From: Bradyrhizobium sp. BRP22
Lineage (GTDB): Bacteria; Pseudomonadota; Alphaproteobacteria; Rhizobiales; Xanthobacteraceae
Reading direction: 5' to 3'
Length of the DNA stretch: 64,000 nt
Assembly: GCF_020194175.1 (NCBI RefSeq)
Contig: NZ_JADYVX010000006.1
Coordinates: forward strand, 62,001-126,000
Shown: in pieces, positions 1 to 8,559 of the stretch
How the letters are laid out: each line of letters starts with the position of its first letter
Numbering within the stretch: position 1 is the first letter of the stretch
The notes under the pieces: model-generated
Seen by the model: the letters and a program-made list of their open reading frames with translations, nothing else
The model's database searches: none
Told to the model about the DNA's origin: nothing
Made by a program: the position numbers and the translations under genes

Positions 1-327
1 GCGTGCCTGGCGGGAGGAAAGGATGCCCTTCTGGCCTGTGATCATGAGCATGGGCATCGCACCAAGAAGTGCATAAGCAGCGCCGGTCGTCAGATTCAAC
101 GCACCTGGACCCAAAGTGGTCAGGCAAACGCCCGGCTCGCCGGTCAGCCTTCCATGTGTGGCGGCCATGAATGCCGCGGCCTGTTCGTGGCGCGTCAGGA
201 TGAGCTGGATCGAGGACCTTCGAATGGATTCGACGACGTCAAGGTTCTCTTCACCGGGGATTCCAAAAATCCGAGTCACCCCCTCATTTTCAAGAGCGGC
301 AACAAGCAGGTCAGAACCTTTGGTCAT
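1..327 (-). CDS. Thiamine-diphosphate-dependent acetolactate-synthase-like enzyme, N-terminal fragment (cut by window edge)
   Basis: The minus strand is open from an ATG at 327 to the window edge, giving 109 residues. They start MTKGSDLLVAALENEGV and include the Pyr-domain signature GIPGEENL (about residues 22-29) and LTRHEQAAAFMA (about 43-54). The Glu in RHEQ is the conserved residue that activates the thiamine diphosphate cofactor. LGPGALNL and an ITGQKG segment follow. These are hallmarks of the acetolactate synthase/POX family, which condenses two pyruvates or works on related 2-oxo acids. Only the start is in the window, so catabolic AlsS-type, biosynthetic IlvB-type and other family members cannot be separated. 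It is transcribed divergently from the flavin monooxygenase at 625. Confidence 0.85.
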   Translation of the reverse strand, partial: MTKGSDLLVAALENEGVTRIFGIPGEENLDVVESIRRSSIQLILTRHEQAAAFMAATHGRLTGEPGVCLTTLGPGALNLTTGAAYALLGAMPMLMITGQKGILSSRQAR

Positions 328-624
328 GGATCTCGCTCCTTACCAGATTGTAAGCACGCTCCGGGCGATACGGCGCCGTTCTGCATGCGATTTGCTCTGC
401 AGTGATACACATCCTGTGACGAGCGCTCACCTTGGCGCTCTACGTCTCCTTAAGTTGAGAACGCGAATGAGAGAGTTCAATCAATAGTGACACGAGTATC
501 GAAGTAATGCACGAACGGAAGGACCATATCTGTCGAGAGAAATCCAGGTAAAACCCGGCTGCTGACCATCGCACGGGCGTTGGCGCGCGCGAGATTCTGC
601 TGCGGCCGGCGCAGGAGGTCCTCG
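328..624. promoter_or_regulatory. Divergent intergenic region between the ThDP enzyme and the LLM monooxygenase
   Basis: This 297-bp gap separates two divergent genes and must hold both promoters. A 6-bp inverted repeat (GAGCGC at 421-426, GCGCTC at 435-440, 8-nt spacer) is the only dyad I noticed. AGGAGG at 613-618 is the ribosome binding site for the GTG start at 625. I see no convincing -35/-10 pair by eye, and the small reading frames here look non-coding. Confidence 0.45.
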
Positions 625-1671
625 GTGGCAAACGACTTTCTTTCCAAACTGACCGTCGGCATCTTCGATCATTTGGACGATGATGGCCGTGATCTGGCCC
701 AGCAATACGCCGATCGCCTGACGCTGACAGAGGCATACGACCGCCTCGGCTTCCATGCATATCATATCGCGGAACATCACTGCACGCCGCATGGGAGAGG
801 TCCGTCGCCGAACCTGTTCCTGTCGAGCGTTGCCCCGCGTACAAGGCGCCTTCGTCTCGGCCCGCTGGTGATGCTGCTTAACCTGTACCACCCATTACGA
901 GCGATCGAAGAGATCTGCATGCTCGACCATTTGAGCGGCGGCAGGCTCGAACTGGGCATAGGGCGCGGCGCTCTTCCCGTCGAACTGGGTTACTTTGGTG
1001 TTGCTCCGGACGCGGCGCAGGAACGGTACGTAGAGGCAAGCGAGATCATCTTCGATGCCATGAGAGGCGGCACGCTGTCGCATCACGGACGCTATTTCGA
1101 GCTGAACGATGTTCCCTTGACGCTGCTTCCCAAGCAGCGTCCTCATCCGCCGATGTGGATTGCCGCCGGTCGGCCCGAGTCGGCCGCCTGGGCGGCTGCA
1201 AACGGCGCCAACATTGCGTGCGTAGGACCTGCGTCCTCCGTGCGCGGAGTTACCGATGCGTTCCGTCTGCATCGAGCCCAGATTCGCAACGCGGGCACTC
1301 GAAGCCCATTCATCGGACTTGTGCGCGCGGTGGTGATCGCACATTCCCACGACCAGGCCGTTTCACTCGCCGCGCCCGCCTACGAACGATGGCTCGCCAG
1401 CTTCAAGTTTCTGTACGATCTCAATGGTCTGTCCACACCACCATTTCTGCCGTTGACGTTCGAGGCTGCGGTCGAAAGCGAATTGTGTGTGGTCGGGACG
1501 GCGGCTTCGGTGCGAGACGCCGTTCTCGATCAGGTGGAAAAGGCGGGCGCCAACTATCTCCTGTGCCAGGTGGCATTTGGCAACCTGCCGCTGGACGCTT
1601 CGCTCTACACCGCGACGGCAATCCAGTCCGAGCTCATGGGTGATCTTTCGAGGAAGATTGTTGCGACGTAA
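625..1671 (+). CDS. LLM-class (bacterial-luciferase-like) flavin-dependent monooxygenase
   Basis: The protein has 348 aa. The GTG start at 625 was chosen because AGGAGG lies 6 nt upstream, while an earlier in-frame ATG at 580 has no such site and adds an Arg-rich tail unlike the family. The sequence opens with KLTVGIFDHLDD, then HIAEHH (the luciferase-like AEHH motif, about residues 51-56), PLVMLLNLYHPLRAIEEICMLD and LELGIGRG, which are characteristic of the TIM-barrel bac_luciferase fold. Such proteins oxidise small organic substrates with FMNH2 and O2, supplied by a separate reductase. The substrate is unknown. The gene stands alone, convergent with the Lrp-type regulator gene, with a strong hairpin between them. 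Confidence 0.85.
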   Translation: MANDFLSKLTVGIFDHLDDDGRDLAQQYADRLTLTEAYDRLGFHAYHIAEHHCTPHGRGPSPNLFLSSVAPRTRRLRLGPLVMLLNLYHPLRAIEEICMLDHLSGGRLELGIGRGALPVELGYFGVAPDAAQERYVEASEIIFDAMRGGTLSHHGRYFELNDVPLTLLPKQRPHPPMWIAAGRPESAAWAAANGANIACVGPASSVRGVTDAFRLHRAQIRNAGTRSPFIGLVRAVVIAHSHDQAVSLAAPAYERWLASFKFLYDLNGLSTPPFLPLTFEAAVESELCVVGTAASVRDAVLDQVEKAGANYLLCQVAFGNLPLDASLYTATAIQSELMGDLSRKIVAT

Positions 1672-1726
1672 TCACCGGCTGATTGATGCCCAGGCAGCGA
1701 ATGCGTTCGCACGAATCTGCGCTTTA

Positions 1727-1753
1727 GCCACTCACGCGAGACTCGTGAGTGGC
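1727..1753. terminator. Hairpin between convergent genes, candidate terminator
   Basis: A perfect 10-bp inverted repeat (GCCACTCACG at 1727-1736 and CGTGAGTGGC at 1744-1753, 7-nt loop) sits where two convergent genes meet and overlaps the last codons and stop of the Lrp gene. No T-tract follows on either strand, so it may slow or protect RNA ends rather than act as a classical intrinsic terminator. Confidence 0.5.
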
Positions 1754-2196
1754 AGTTCGGTGGTCGACTTGATCTGCTCCATCGTGAACATCGACGAGAC
1801 GTCGTGCAGGTCGATCTTTGCGATCAATCGCTGATAAAGATCGTCATAGGCACGGATGTCGGATACCACGGCGCGGATCAGATAGTCGACGTCGCCGCTC
1901 AAGCGGTAGAAGTCCACGACCTCCGGAAAACCGGTGACGATCTTGCGGAATTTCTGCGCCCATTCCGCATTGTGCTGGTTGGTCTTGACCGCAATGAAAA
2001 CGCTGACCCCGAGGTTCAGCTTCTCGGCGTCCAGCAGCGCGACCCGGCGTTTGATGTATCCGGAACTCTCAAGCTTCTGGATCCGTCGCCAGCAGGGCGT
2101 CGAACTCAGCCCGACCCGCTCGGCGATCTCCTGCATCGAAAGGCTGCTATCGACCTGCAGCGTCGCCAGGATCTTGCGATCGAGCTCGTCGAGCAT
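1732..2196 (-). CDS. Lrp/AsnC-family transcriptional regulator
   Basis: The protein has 154 aa starting MLDELDRKILATLQVD. The ATG at 2196 is chosen because GGAGG lies 5-6 nt upstream and this is the family's canonical N-terminus. Residues about 20-45 form the winged helix-turn-helix (SMQEIAERVGLSSTPCWRR), followed by the RAM ligand domain (GVSVFIAVKTNQ, then FYRLSGDVDYLIRAVVSD). Lrp/AsnC proteins form octamers wrapping DNA and respond to amino acids or related small molecules. An 11-bp direct repeat directly upstream is a likely autoregulatory site. The target genes are not shown by the sequence; the neighbouring minus-strand catabolic/transport operon is a reasonable guess. Confidence 0.92.
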   Translation of the reverse strand: MLDELDRKILATLQVDSSLSMQEIAERVGLSSTPCWRRIQKLESSGYIKRRVALLDAEKLNLGVSVFIAVKTNQHNAEWAQKFRKIVTGFPEVVDFYRLSGDVDYLIRAVVSDIRAYDDLYQRLIAKIDLHDVSSMFTMEQIKSTTELPLTSLA

Positions 2197-2224
2197 GCTG
2201 GCCTCCAATTCCGGCAAAGCGAGA

Positions 2225-2267
2225 AATGTTATTGTTGCCCCGCGCCACAATTGAAGAATGTTATTGT
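2225..2267. promoter_or_regulatory. Perfect 11-bp direct repeat upstream of the Lrp-type gene
   Basis: AATGTTATTGT occurs at 2225-2235 and again at 2257-2267, 32 bp apart start to start, or about three helical turns. The first copy is about 30 bp from the Lrp start codon. Phased AT-rich sites of this kind suit cooperative Lrp/AsnC binding and autoregulation. The rest of the gap up to 2444 shows nothing else I can name. Confidence 0.5.
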
Positions 2268-2444
2268 CACGTACTCACTTCCGCTAGCATGAATTTTCAT
2301 CAGCGCCTGAGCAATCCCTTGGCAGCATGCAACGTCCCGCCACTGATCGGCGGCAAAGGTGCATCTGTCGAGAGAAAGTGCCGCTAACCGGCTCGTGCGG
2401 ACGGCCTGAACGAGCAATCATTGCCCCGCAGCCGGCAGTGCGGC

Positions 2445-3206
2445 TTAGAGCCGCTGGCCGCCGCTGGCGTCGATCTGTTGGCCCGTGACCCAGCCGCCCT
2501 CATCGGACGCGAGGAACGCCACCACCTTGGCGATGTCGACCGGCTGGCCGACACGTCCGAGCGCGATCGATTTGGCAACCTCGCGGCTGGCGATGGGGTC
2601 GCGCGCATTGGTGTTCATGTCGGTCGCGGTGGCGCCTGGCATCACCGAATTCACCGTGATCAGCCGCCCGCCAAGATGAACAGCCAGCAGCCGGCTCAGC
2701 GCCTCCAGGCCGGCTTTTGTCGGCGCATAGCCCGCCATGGCCGGATAAGCGGCGCGCGTGCCCATCGAGGAAATGTTGATGATGCGGCCAGCATCGCGGA
2801 GATGAGGCAACAGAGCCTTGATCAGGAAGAACGGCGATTTGAGGTTAGTCTGCAACAGGAGCTCAAGGTCGTCTTCCGTGATCTCCTCGATCGTCGCGCG
2901 CCTGCTGACACCGGCGTTGTTGACGAGGATATCGAACGCTGACTTCCCGTATCGCCTGCTCAGCTCCGTAGTGAACTTCGCGGCAAGTGCGGCAGCACCG
3001 CCCGGCACTGACAGGTCGGCCTGCAGCGCGAAAGCCGTTCCGCCCGCAGCTGTGATCTGGTCGACGACAAGGCGCGCGTCATGTTCGGCAGCGTGATAAT
3101 GAGCCGCAACGACCGCACCGTCGCCGGCGAGCCTGCGTGCAATCGCCTGCCCGATGCCGCGGCTGGCGCCGGTGACCAGCGCGATCTTGCCCGCCAGCGC
3201 GCTCAC
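2445..3206 (-). CDS. Short-chain dehydrogenase/reductase (3-oxoacyl-ACP reductase type)
   Basis: The protein has 253 aa. The GTG start at 3206 overlaps the upstream ligase stop codon as GTGA, indicating translational coupling; a longer frame upstream only reads through the ligase gene. The Rossmann motif TGASRGIG is at residues 12-19, NNAG at 96-99, catalytic Ser at 146/147, and the YxxxK pair at Tyr160 and Lys164. The C-terminus VTGQQIDASGGQRL is typical of FabG-like classical SDRs. It would reduce a ketone or oxidise an alcohol with NAD(P)(H). As last gene of a long minus-strand operon with a CoA ligase and thioesterase, it probably acts on an acyl-CoA intermediate, but the substrate is unknown. 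Confidence 0.9.
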   Translation of the reverse strand: MSALAGKIALVTGASRGIGQAIARRLAGDGAVVAAHYHAAEHDARLVVDQITAAGGTAFALQADLSVPGGAAALAAKFTTELSRRYGKSAFDILVNNAGVSRRATIEEITEDDLELLLQTNLKSPFFLIKALLPHLRDAGRIINISSMGTRAAYPAMAGYAPTKAGLEALSRLLAVHLGGRLITVNSVMPGATATDMNTNARDPIASREVAKSIALGRVGQPVDIAKVVAFLASDEGGWVTGQQIDASGGQRL

Positions 3207-4714
3207 GCCGACCAGCCTTTGGCGGCCTCGAGCTGGCGTGCGCGGTCGATCAGCGATTTGCGGTCGATCTTGTTGGTGCCGGCCCACGGCAGTTCATTGA
3301 CGAACTCGATGCGGCGCGGATGCTGATAGGCCGGTCCATTGGCGATCGTGAACTTGCGGATATCGTCCGCGGTCGGCTTGGCGTCGGCGCGGGTGACGAT
3401 GAAGGCGACTGGGACCTGACTGCGCTCCTCGTCCGGCAGCGGCACCACCACCGCCTGCTGCACCTGCGGGTGGCGTTCGAGCAGCTTCTCGACCTCGCCC
3501 GGATAGACGTTCTCTCCCGAGCAGACGAACATGTCGTCGGCGCGACCGACGAAATAATAGAAACCATTTTCGTCGCGACGCATCACGTCACCGCTGTAGT
3601 ACCAGCCATCAGTGATCGCCTTCGCAGTCTGCTGCGGCAGGTTGTGGTAATGATCCATCAGCGCTGGATTGCGCATCAACAGTACGCCCTCATTCTCGGT
3701 GCCATTGATGAGCTTCACGGCCTCGAGATCGATCGGGTAGCCGAGCGCGAGCGGCGGCGTTGGAATACCCTTCGGATGCGGCCCGAACACCGCCGGCCCC
3801 GCCTCGGTGGTGCCATAGCCGATGGAGAGCGTGACGTTCGGTAGCGCCTGCTTGATCTTGTCCCACAGGCCCATCGTCATCGGCGCCGAGCCCAGCATCA
3901 GTCGCCGGATGGACGTGATGTCGTTCCGCGCCAGCAGCTCCCGCTCCTTGACCACCCTCGCCCACATGGTGGGAACGGCCGTCGCAGCCGTTACTTTGTA
4001 CCTGGCGATCGCCTCGATGTAGCTTTTGGTTTCGAACGACGGCAGCAGCACCAGCGATGCGTTGGTCGCAAAGATCGTCTTGGTCGCGAACAAGCCGTTC
4101 ATGTGGAACAGCGGCTGAGCAATGATGTAGCGCTCGTTTTCGTTGAGCGCGCCGCTGGTGCGGGTGGAGAGCGCCCAGAGCTGACCGAGATGCGACAACG
4201 GCACGCCTTTCGGCCGGCCGGTCGAACCTGACGTGTAGAGCATCTGGCCTACTTCGTCGGGTCCGGCCACCACGCTGTCGAACGAGTTCACGGGCTTGAT
4301 GCTCGCGGCAAAACCTTCCGGTCCGGCGTCGTCGAAGTCGATCACGGGAATGCCCTCGCGCACCTGCGCGCGGTTCGCGGCGTCGACAAAGGCGAGCGCG
4401 ATCCTGGCGTCGTCCATCACATAATCGATGGTCTCGCGCGCAACCTTGATGTTGACGGGCACCGCGATATAGCCCGCGCGCATGATGCCGAAATAGGCCG
4501 CGATGTATTCGGCGCGATTGAGTGACAGGATGGCGATATGTGTGCCGCGGGGAAATCCACGGTCTGTCAGATATTTTGCGATCCCGTTGGCGAGTTCGTC
4601 GATCTGTCGATGGGTATAGACCCTCGGACCGTCAGGCAAAGCGAGATCGATGATCGCTTCCTTGTCCAGATTGCCCCTGCGATCGACCAGATCGCCCAGA
4701 TTGTGCCAACGCAT
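3203..4714 (-). CDS. Acyl-CoA synthetase / AMP-dependent carboxylate-CoA ligase
   Basis: The protein has 503 aa from the ATG at 4714, preceded by GGAG 8 nt upstream; an in-frame ATG at 4735 would add 7 residues. It is a class I adenylate-forming ligase. It shows the P-loop YTSGSTGRPKG, the GYGTTEAG motif, YYSGDVMRRDENGFYYFVGR (ribose-binding Asp and hinge) and the C-terminal catalytic Lys in GTNKIDRKSL. It activates a carboxylic acid to acyl-AMP and then acyl-CoA. It sits immediately after the ABC importer genes and overlaps the SDR gene, so the imported compound or a derivative is probably CoA-activated here. It is a stand-alone enzyme with no carrier domain and is not part of the NRPS locus. 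Confidence 0.9.
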   Translation of the reverse strand: MRWHNLGDLVDRRGNLDKEAIIDLALPDGPRVYTHRQIDELANGIAKYLTDRGFPRGTHIAILSLNRAEYIAAYFGIMRAGYIAVPVNIKVARETIDYVMDDARIALAFVDAANRAQVREGIPVIDFDDAGPEGFAASIKPVNSFDSVVAGPDEVGQMLYTSGSTGRPKGVPLSHLGQLWALSTRTSGALNENERYIIAQPLFHMNGLFATKTIFATNASLVLLPSFETKSYIEAIARYKVTAATAVPTMWARVVKERELLARNDITSIRRLMLGSAPMTMGLWDKIKQALPNVTLSIGYGTTEAGPAVFGPHPKGIPTPPLALGYPIDLEAVKLINGTENEGVLLMRNPALMDHYHNLPQQTAKAITDGWYYSGDVMRRDENGFYYFVGRADDMFVCSGENVYPGEVEKLLERHPQVQQAVVVPLPDEERSQVPVAFIVTRADAKPTADDIRKFTIANGPAYQHPRRIEFVNELPWAGTNKIDRKSLIDRARQLEAAKGWSA

Positions 4715-4740
4715 CGGCAGAACTCCGTCCCTCATATCAG

Positions 4741-5730
4741 CTAACTGGCGACGCTCACTGCTCGTGGCAGCTCCGCCGGCTGTTCAAGCAAGTCGTAATG
4801 GCAAGCCACCATTCGGCCGCCGGACACCTCTCGCAGCACCGGCCGTTCCTTGCCGCAGCGTTCGCGCGCCATCGGGCAGCGTTCATGGAAACTGCAGCCT
4901 TGCGGCGGATTGAACGGGCTTGGCAATTCACCCTGCAGGATCTGCTTGGCCCGGACCCGCGCCAATCGCGGATCGGCAACCGGGGCGGCCGCCAGCAGGG
5001 CGAGCGTGTAAGGATGCGCCGGCTGCCGCCATATCTCTTCGCCGCTACCGCTTTCGACGATGCGACCGAGATACATTACGATCAGACGGTCGGAGATATG
5101 CTCGACCACCGACAGGTCGTGGGAAATGAAAAGAAAGGAGACGCCGGTCTGCTGCTGCAGGTCCTGCAACAGGTTGATCACCTGCGCGCGCACCGAAACG
5201 TCCAGCGCCGACACCGGCTCGTCGCAAATGATGACCTTCGGTCGCAGTGCCAGCGCGCGCGCAATGCCCACGCGCTGGCGCTGGCCGCCGGAGAACTCGT
5301 GCGGATAACGCCGCTCGGCATCCGCCGGCAGCCCGACCTGCCTGATCAACTCGGCGACGCGATCGCGAATGTCGCGGCGCGACCAGCCGGCGACGCTGAG
5401 CGGCTGGCCGATGATGGTGCCGACGTCGTGGCGCGGATTGAGCGAACTATAGGGATCCTGGAAGATCATCTGCATGTCCTTGCGGACGGACTTGAGCTGC
5501 GCGTTCGACATGCTGGTGATGTCCCGCCCGTCGAGCACGACGCGGCCGTCGGCGCTCGGCACCAACCGCATGATCGCCTTGCCGAGAGTCGATTTGCCGC
5601 AGCCGGACTCGCCTACCAGGCCGACGGTCTCTCCGGCTTCGAGCTCAAAGCTGACGTCGTCGACCGCGCGCACAGTGCCTTGCGCGGTCTGGTACTGGAC
5701 GCACAGGCTAAGTACGGACAACAGCGGCAT
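4741..5730 (-). CDS. Opp/Dpp-type ABC importer ATPase (DppF/OppF-like)
   Basis: The protein has 329 aa. Walker [10 protein letters not shown], the Q-loop in MIFQDPYSSLNPRH, the signature LSGGQRQRVGIARAL (written FSGGQ here) and Walker B VIICDEPVSALDVS are all intact. The C-terminal extension with FHERCPMARERC is the cysteine-containing oligopeptide-transporter domain that distinguishes this subfamily and often binds an Fe-S cluster. The start at 5730 overlaps the preceding ATPase gene by 23 bp. It pairs with that ATPase to energise the two permeases encoded upstream. The importer family takes up peptides, but also opines, sugars and other amino-acid-like compounds, so substrate class is open. 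Confidence 0.93.
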   Translation of the reverse strand: MPLLSVLSLCVQYQTAQGTVRAVDDVSFELEAGETVGLVGESGCGKSTLGKAIMRLVPSADGRVVLDGRDITSMSNAQLKSVRKDMQMIFQDPYSSLNPRHDVGTIIGQPLSVAGWSRRDIRDRVAELIRQVGLPADAERRYPHEFSGGQRQRVGIARALALRPKVIICDEPVSALDVSVRAQVINLLQDLQQQTGVSFLFISHDLSVVEHISDRLIVMYLGRIVESGSGEEIWRQPAHPYTLALLAAAPVADPRLARVRAKQILQGELPSPFNPPQGCSFHERCPMARERCGKERPVLREVSGGRMVACHYDLLEQPAELPRAVSVAS

Positions 5731-6724
5731 GTCGCGACAGCTCCTCTTCGGCGGCGAAACACGCTGCGGTGCGCCCCGGCAACAGCGGCATCAGGCCCGG
5801 CCTCTCCGCGCGGCAACGCTCGAATGCATCGGGACAGCGGTTCTGGAACGCACAGCCGGCCGGCAACTGCGATAGTGGCGGCACGCTGCCTCCGATCTCC
5901 GCAAGCCGCGTGCCGCGCCGGCGCGTCGCCGAAGGCGTGGCGCCAAGCAATCCCCGGGTGTAGCGATGCAACGGCCGCTCGAACAACGCCTCGACCGGCG
6001 CTTCCTCGACCTTGCGGCCGGCATACATCACCACGACGCGGTCAGCGGTCTCGGCCACAACGCCGAGGTCATGCGTGATGATGATCAGCCCCATGCCCGA
6101 GCTCGCCTGCAACTCCTTCAACAAGGCGAGGATTTGCGCCTGGATCGTCACGTCGAGCGCCGTGGTCGGCTCATCGGCGATCAAAAGCTTCGGCCCGCAG
6201 GCGATCGCCATCGCGATCATGACGCGCTGGCTCATGCCGCCGGACATCTGATGCGGAAAATCGTTCAGCCGCCTCTCGGCATCCGGGATGCGCACCTGGC
6301 GCAGCAATTCGACGGCACGGGCATGCGCCTCCGCGCGCGAGACGTCATTGTGCCACTGGATCGCCTCGATCAACTGGTCGCCAACAGTAGTGACCGGATT
6401 GAGCGAGGTCATTGGATCCTGAAAGATCATCGAGATGTCCTTGCCACGGACCCGCCGCATCTCGCGATCGGACAACGACGTCAGCTCGCCGCCCATGAAA
6501 CGTACACTGCCGCCGACGATCTTTGCCGGCGGATACGGGAGAAGCTGCATGACCGCGAGCGCCGTCAGCGATTTGCCGCAGCCCGACTCTCCGACGATCG
6601 CAAGGGTCTCACCGGCGGCAACCGTGAGCGACAGCCCGTCGACCGCCGGCAACACGCCCCGTCGCGTGAACAGCGACACCTGCAGCTGGTCGATCTCGAG
6701 AATCGGACCGTTGCCAGTCGCCAT
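5708..6724 (-). CDS. Opp/Dpp-type ABC importer ATPase (DppD/OppD-like)
   Basis: The protein has 338 aa from the ATG at 6724, one base after the permease stop; a longer frame to 6769 would run into the permease gene. Motifs are Walker [21 protein letters not shown], signature [16 protein letters not shown] and Walker [19 protein letters not shown]. The C-terminal oligopeptide-transporter segment [12 protein letters not shown] is present. It is the partner ATPase of the DppF-like protein and forms the cytoplasmic heterodimer of the importer. Its gene overlaps the next ATPase by 23 bp, which fits co-translation. Confidence 0.93.
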   Translation of the reverse strand: MATGNGPILEIDQLQVSLFTRRGVLPAVDGLSLTVAAGETLAIVGESGCGKSLTALAVMQLLPYPPAKIVGGSVRFMGGELTSLSDREMRRVRGKDISMIFQDPMTSLNPVTTVGDQLIEAIQWHNDVSRAEAHARAVELLRQVRIPDAERRLNDFPHQMSGGMSQRVMIAMAIACGPKLLIADEPTTALDVTIQAQILALLKELQASSGMGLIIITHDLGVVAETADRVVVMYAGRKVEEAPVEALFERPLHRYTRGLLGATPSATRRRGTRLAEIGGSVPPLSQLPAGCAFQNRCPDAFERCRAERPGLMPLLPGRTAACFAAEEELSRHAAVVRT

Positions 6725-6725
6725 G

Positions 6726-7571
6726 TCAGCGATCCCTGAGTTTCGGATTAAGCGCATCGTTGAGACCATCGCCGACCAGGTTGAGCGCGAGCACCGTCAG
6801 CATGATCGCCAGTCCTGGCACCGCGCAGATGTACCAGGAGGTGCGGATCAGGGTCCGGCCGTCACCGATCAGCCGCCCCCAGCTCGAGACGTTGGGATCG
6901 CCGAGCCCTAGGAACGACACCGCGGATTCGAACAGCACGGCGCCGGCGATCACGAGCGAAGACAGCACGATCACCGGGGGCAGCGCGTTCGGCAGGATCT
7001 CGCCGAGCATGATGCGCAGGTTCCCCATGCCCATGGCACGGCAGGCCTGGACGAACTCGCGATCGCGCAGCGCCATGAACTCCGCCCGCGTCAATCGCGC
7101 AATCGGGGTCCAGGTGACGATGCCGACCGCGATCGTGACATATTCGATCTTCTGACCGAGGATTGAGACGATGGTCAGCACGAAGATCAAATTCGGAATG
7201 GTCTGGAACAGCTCGGTGAAGCGCATCAGCATTTCATCGATCCAGCCACCGAAATAGGCGGCGGTAGCGCCGACCGTGATGCCGATCAGCGTCGCGGTGA
7301 GGCTGGCGCACAGCCCGATCAACAGTGTGGTGCGCGCGCCGTAGGCGATCATCGCGGCGATGTCCCGGCCAAGCGAGTCGGTGCCCAAGGGGTAGCGCGA
7401 ATTGACGAAAGGCCAGATCTCGGGACGGCCGACGATCCGTAGGGGATTGCGTGGGAACAGCCAAGGCGCCGCTACCGCGACGCCGATCACGACGATGACG
7501 AGCAGAAGGCCGACCAGCGCGGCACGGTTGCGGGCGAACCGGCGGGCAAAATCGATCGCGAGCCCGAGCAT
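6726..7571 (-). CDS. Opp/Dpp-type ABC importer permease (DppC-like)
   Basis: The protein has 281 aa from the ATG at 7571, 4 bp after the upstream permease stop. It is an inner-membrane protein with an N-terminal segment (AALVGLLLVIVVIGVAVAAP) and five further hydrophobic helices. The DppC hallmark PLGTDSLGRDI is near residue 70, and the EAA-like coupling loop (REFVQACRAMGMGNLRIM) contacts the ATPases. It partners the DppB-like permease in the same operon. Confidence 0.92.
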   Translation of the reverse strand: MLGLAIDFARRFARNRAALVGLLLVIVVIGVAVAAPWLFPRNPLRIVGRPEIWPFVNSRYPLGTDSLGRDIAAMIAYGARTTLLIGLCASLTATLIGITVGATAAYFGGWIDEMLMRFTELFQTIPNLIFVLTIVSILGQKIEYVTIAVGIVTWTPIARLTRAEFMALRDREFVQACRAMGMGNLRIMLGEILPNALPPVIVLSSLVIAGAVLFESAVSFLGLGDPNVSSWGRLIGDGRTLIRTSWYICAVPGLAIMLTVLALNLVGDGLNDALNPKLRDR

Positions 7572-7575
7572 TCGC

Positions 7576-8544
7576 CTACCTCGCCCGGATGCGCGGGTCG
7601 AGCCGCAGATAGAGCAGATCAACGGTCGCGTTGGCGACCGCCACGAGCAGCGAGCCGAGCACGAGCACGCCGAGCACCATCGGAAAATTCCGGCTCATCA
7701 CGCTGTCGAACAGCAGGCTGCCGATGCCGGGCCAGCTGAACACGGCCTCGATCACAACGGAGCCGCCGAGGATGGTGCCGAGCTGGAGGCCGAGCAGCGT
7801 CACGATCGGGAGCAACGCGTTGCGCATGACGTGCGCGAGCACGACGCGTGCCGGAGAAAGCCCCTTGGCGCGGGCTGTGCGGACGAAATCGAGCCGGAAG
7901 ACTTCCAGCATCGAGGCTCGCATGACGCGTGCATAGGTCGCGGCATAGAACAATCCAAGCGCGGTCGCCGGCAGCACCAGATGATGCATGACATCGAGCG
8001 CATCGGCGAACGCGCCGTTGCCGGCTCCGATCGTCCGCATGCCGCCGACCGGAAACCAGCCGAGTTTAACGGCAAACAGGACCGTCATCATGATGCCGAG
8101 CCAGAAACTCGGCGCGGCAAAGAAGAATACCGCGGCAAGCGAAATCAGATTGTCCCAGATCGTATTGACCCTGACGGACGCCAGCACGCCTGCCGTGACC
8201 CCTACCAGCAGCGCCACCGAGGTTGCCGCCAGCATCAAAATCACCGTCGCCGGCAGCTGGTCCATGATCACGTTGAGTACCGGCGCGTTCTGCCGATAGG
8301 AGAAGCCGAGATCGAGCCGCATCACCGACCAGATATACTTGGCGAGTTGCACCCAGGTCGGCTGGTCGACGCCGTAGGTGTGCCGCAGCTGATCCAGCAT
8401 CGCCGGGTCGGAGATCTGCTGCTCGGCGGTCATGACGTCGAACAGGCTGCCCGGCGCGAGATGGATCAGCACGAAGTTGAGCACGATCACCGCCAGGACC
8501 AGCGGGATCACCTGAGCCAATCGCCGAAGCACGATGCGGTTCAA
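7576..8544 (-). CDS. Opp/Dpp-type ABC importer permease (DppB-like)
   Basis: The protein has 322 aa. The start is a TTG at 8544 supported by AGGAGA 7 nt upstream. The N-terminal helix (RRLAQVIPLVLAVIVLNF), the long periplasmic loop containing LGFSYRQNAPV, then LDFVRTARAKGLSPARVVLAHVMRNALLPI (DppB coupling loop) and FSWPGIGSLLFDSVMSRNFP are classic for the B-subunit. About six transmembrane helices are visible. It follows the substrate-binding protein gene by 15 bp. Confidence 0.92.
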   Translation of the reverse strand: MNRIVLRRLAQVIPLVLAVIVLNFVLIHLAPGSLFDVMTAEQQISDPAMLDQLRHTYGVDQPTWVQLAKYIWSVMRLDLGFSYRQNAPVLNVIMDQLPATVILMLAATSVALLVGVTAGVLASVRVNTIWDNLISLAAVFFFAAPSFWLGIMMTVLFAVKLGWFPVGGMRTIGAGNGAFADALDVMHHLVLPATALGLFYAATYARVMRASMLEVFRLDFVRTARAKGLSPARVVLAHVMRNALLPIVTLLGLQLGTILGGSVVIEAVFSWPGIGSLLFDSVMSRNFPMVLGVLVLGSLLVAVANATVDLLYLRLDPRIRAR

Positions 8545-8559
8545 GTCGGCTCTCCTTGT

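Noticed and set aside
116..487. Plus-strand frames at the left edge
   Set aside because: Antisense to the thiamine-diphosphate enzyme fragment, which has unmistakable family motifs on the minus strand.
3203..4714. AMP-dependent ligase considered as the fatty-acid loader for the siderophore
   Set aside because: NRPS 1 has its own FAAL-T loading unit, and this ligase is locked into a different operon with an importer and an SDR.
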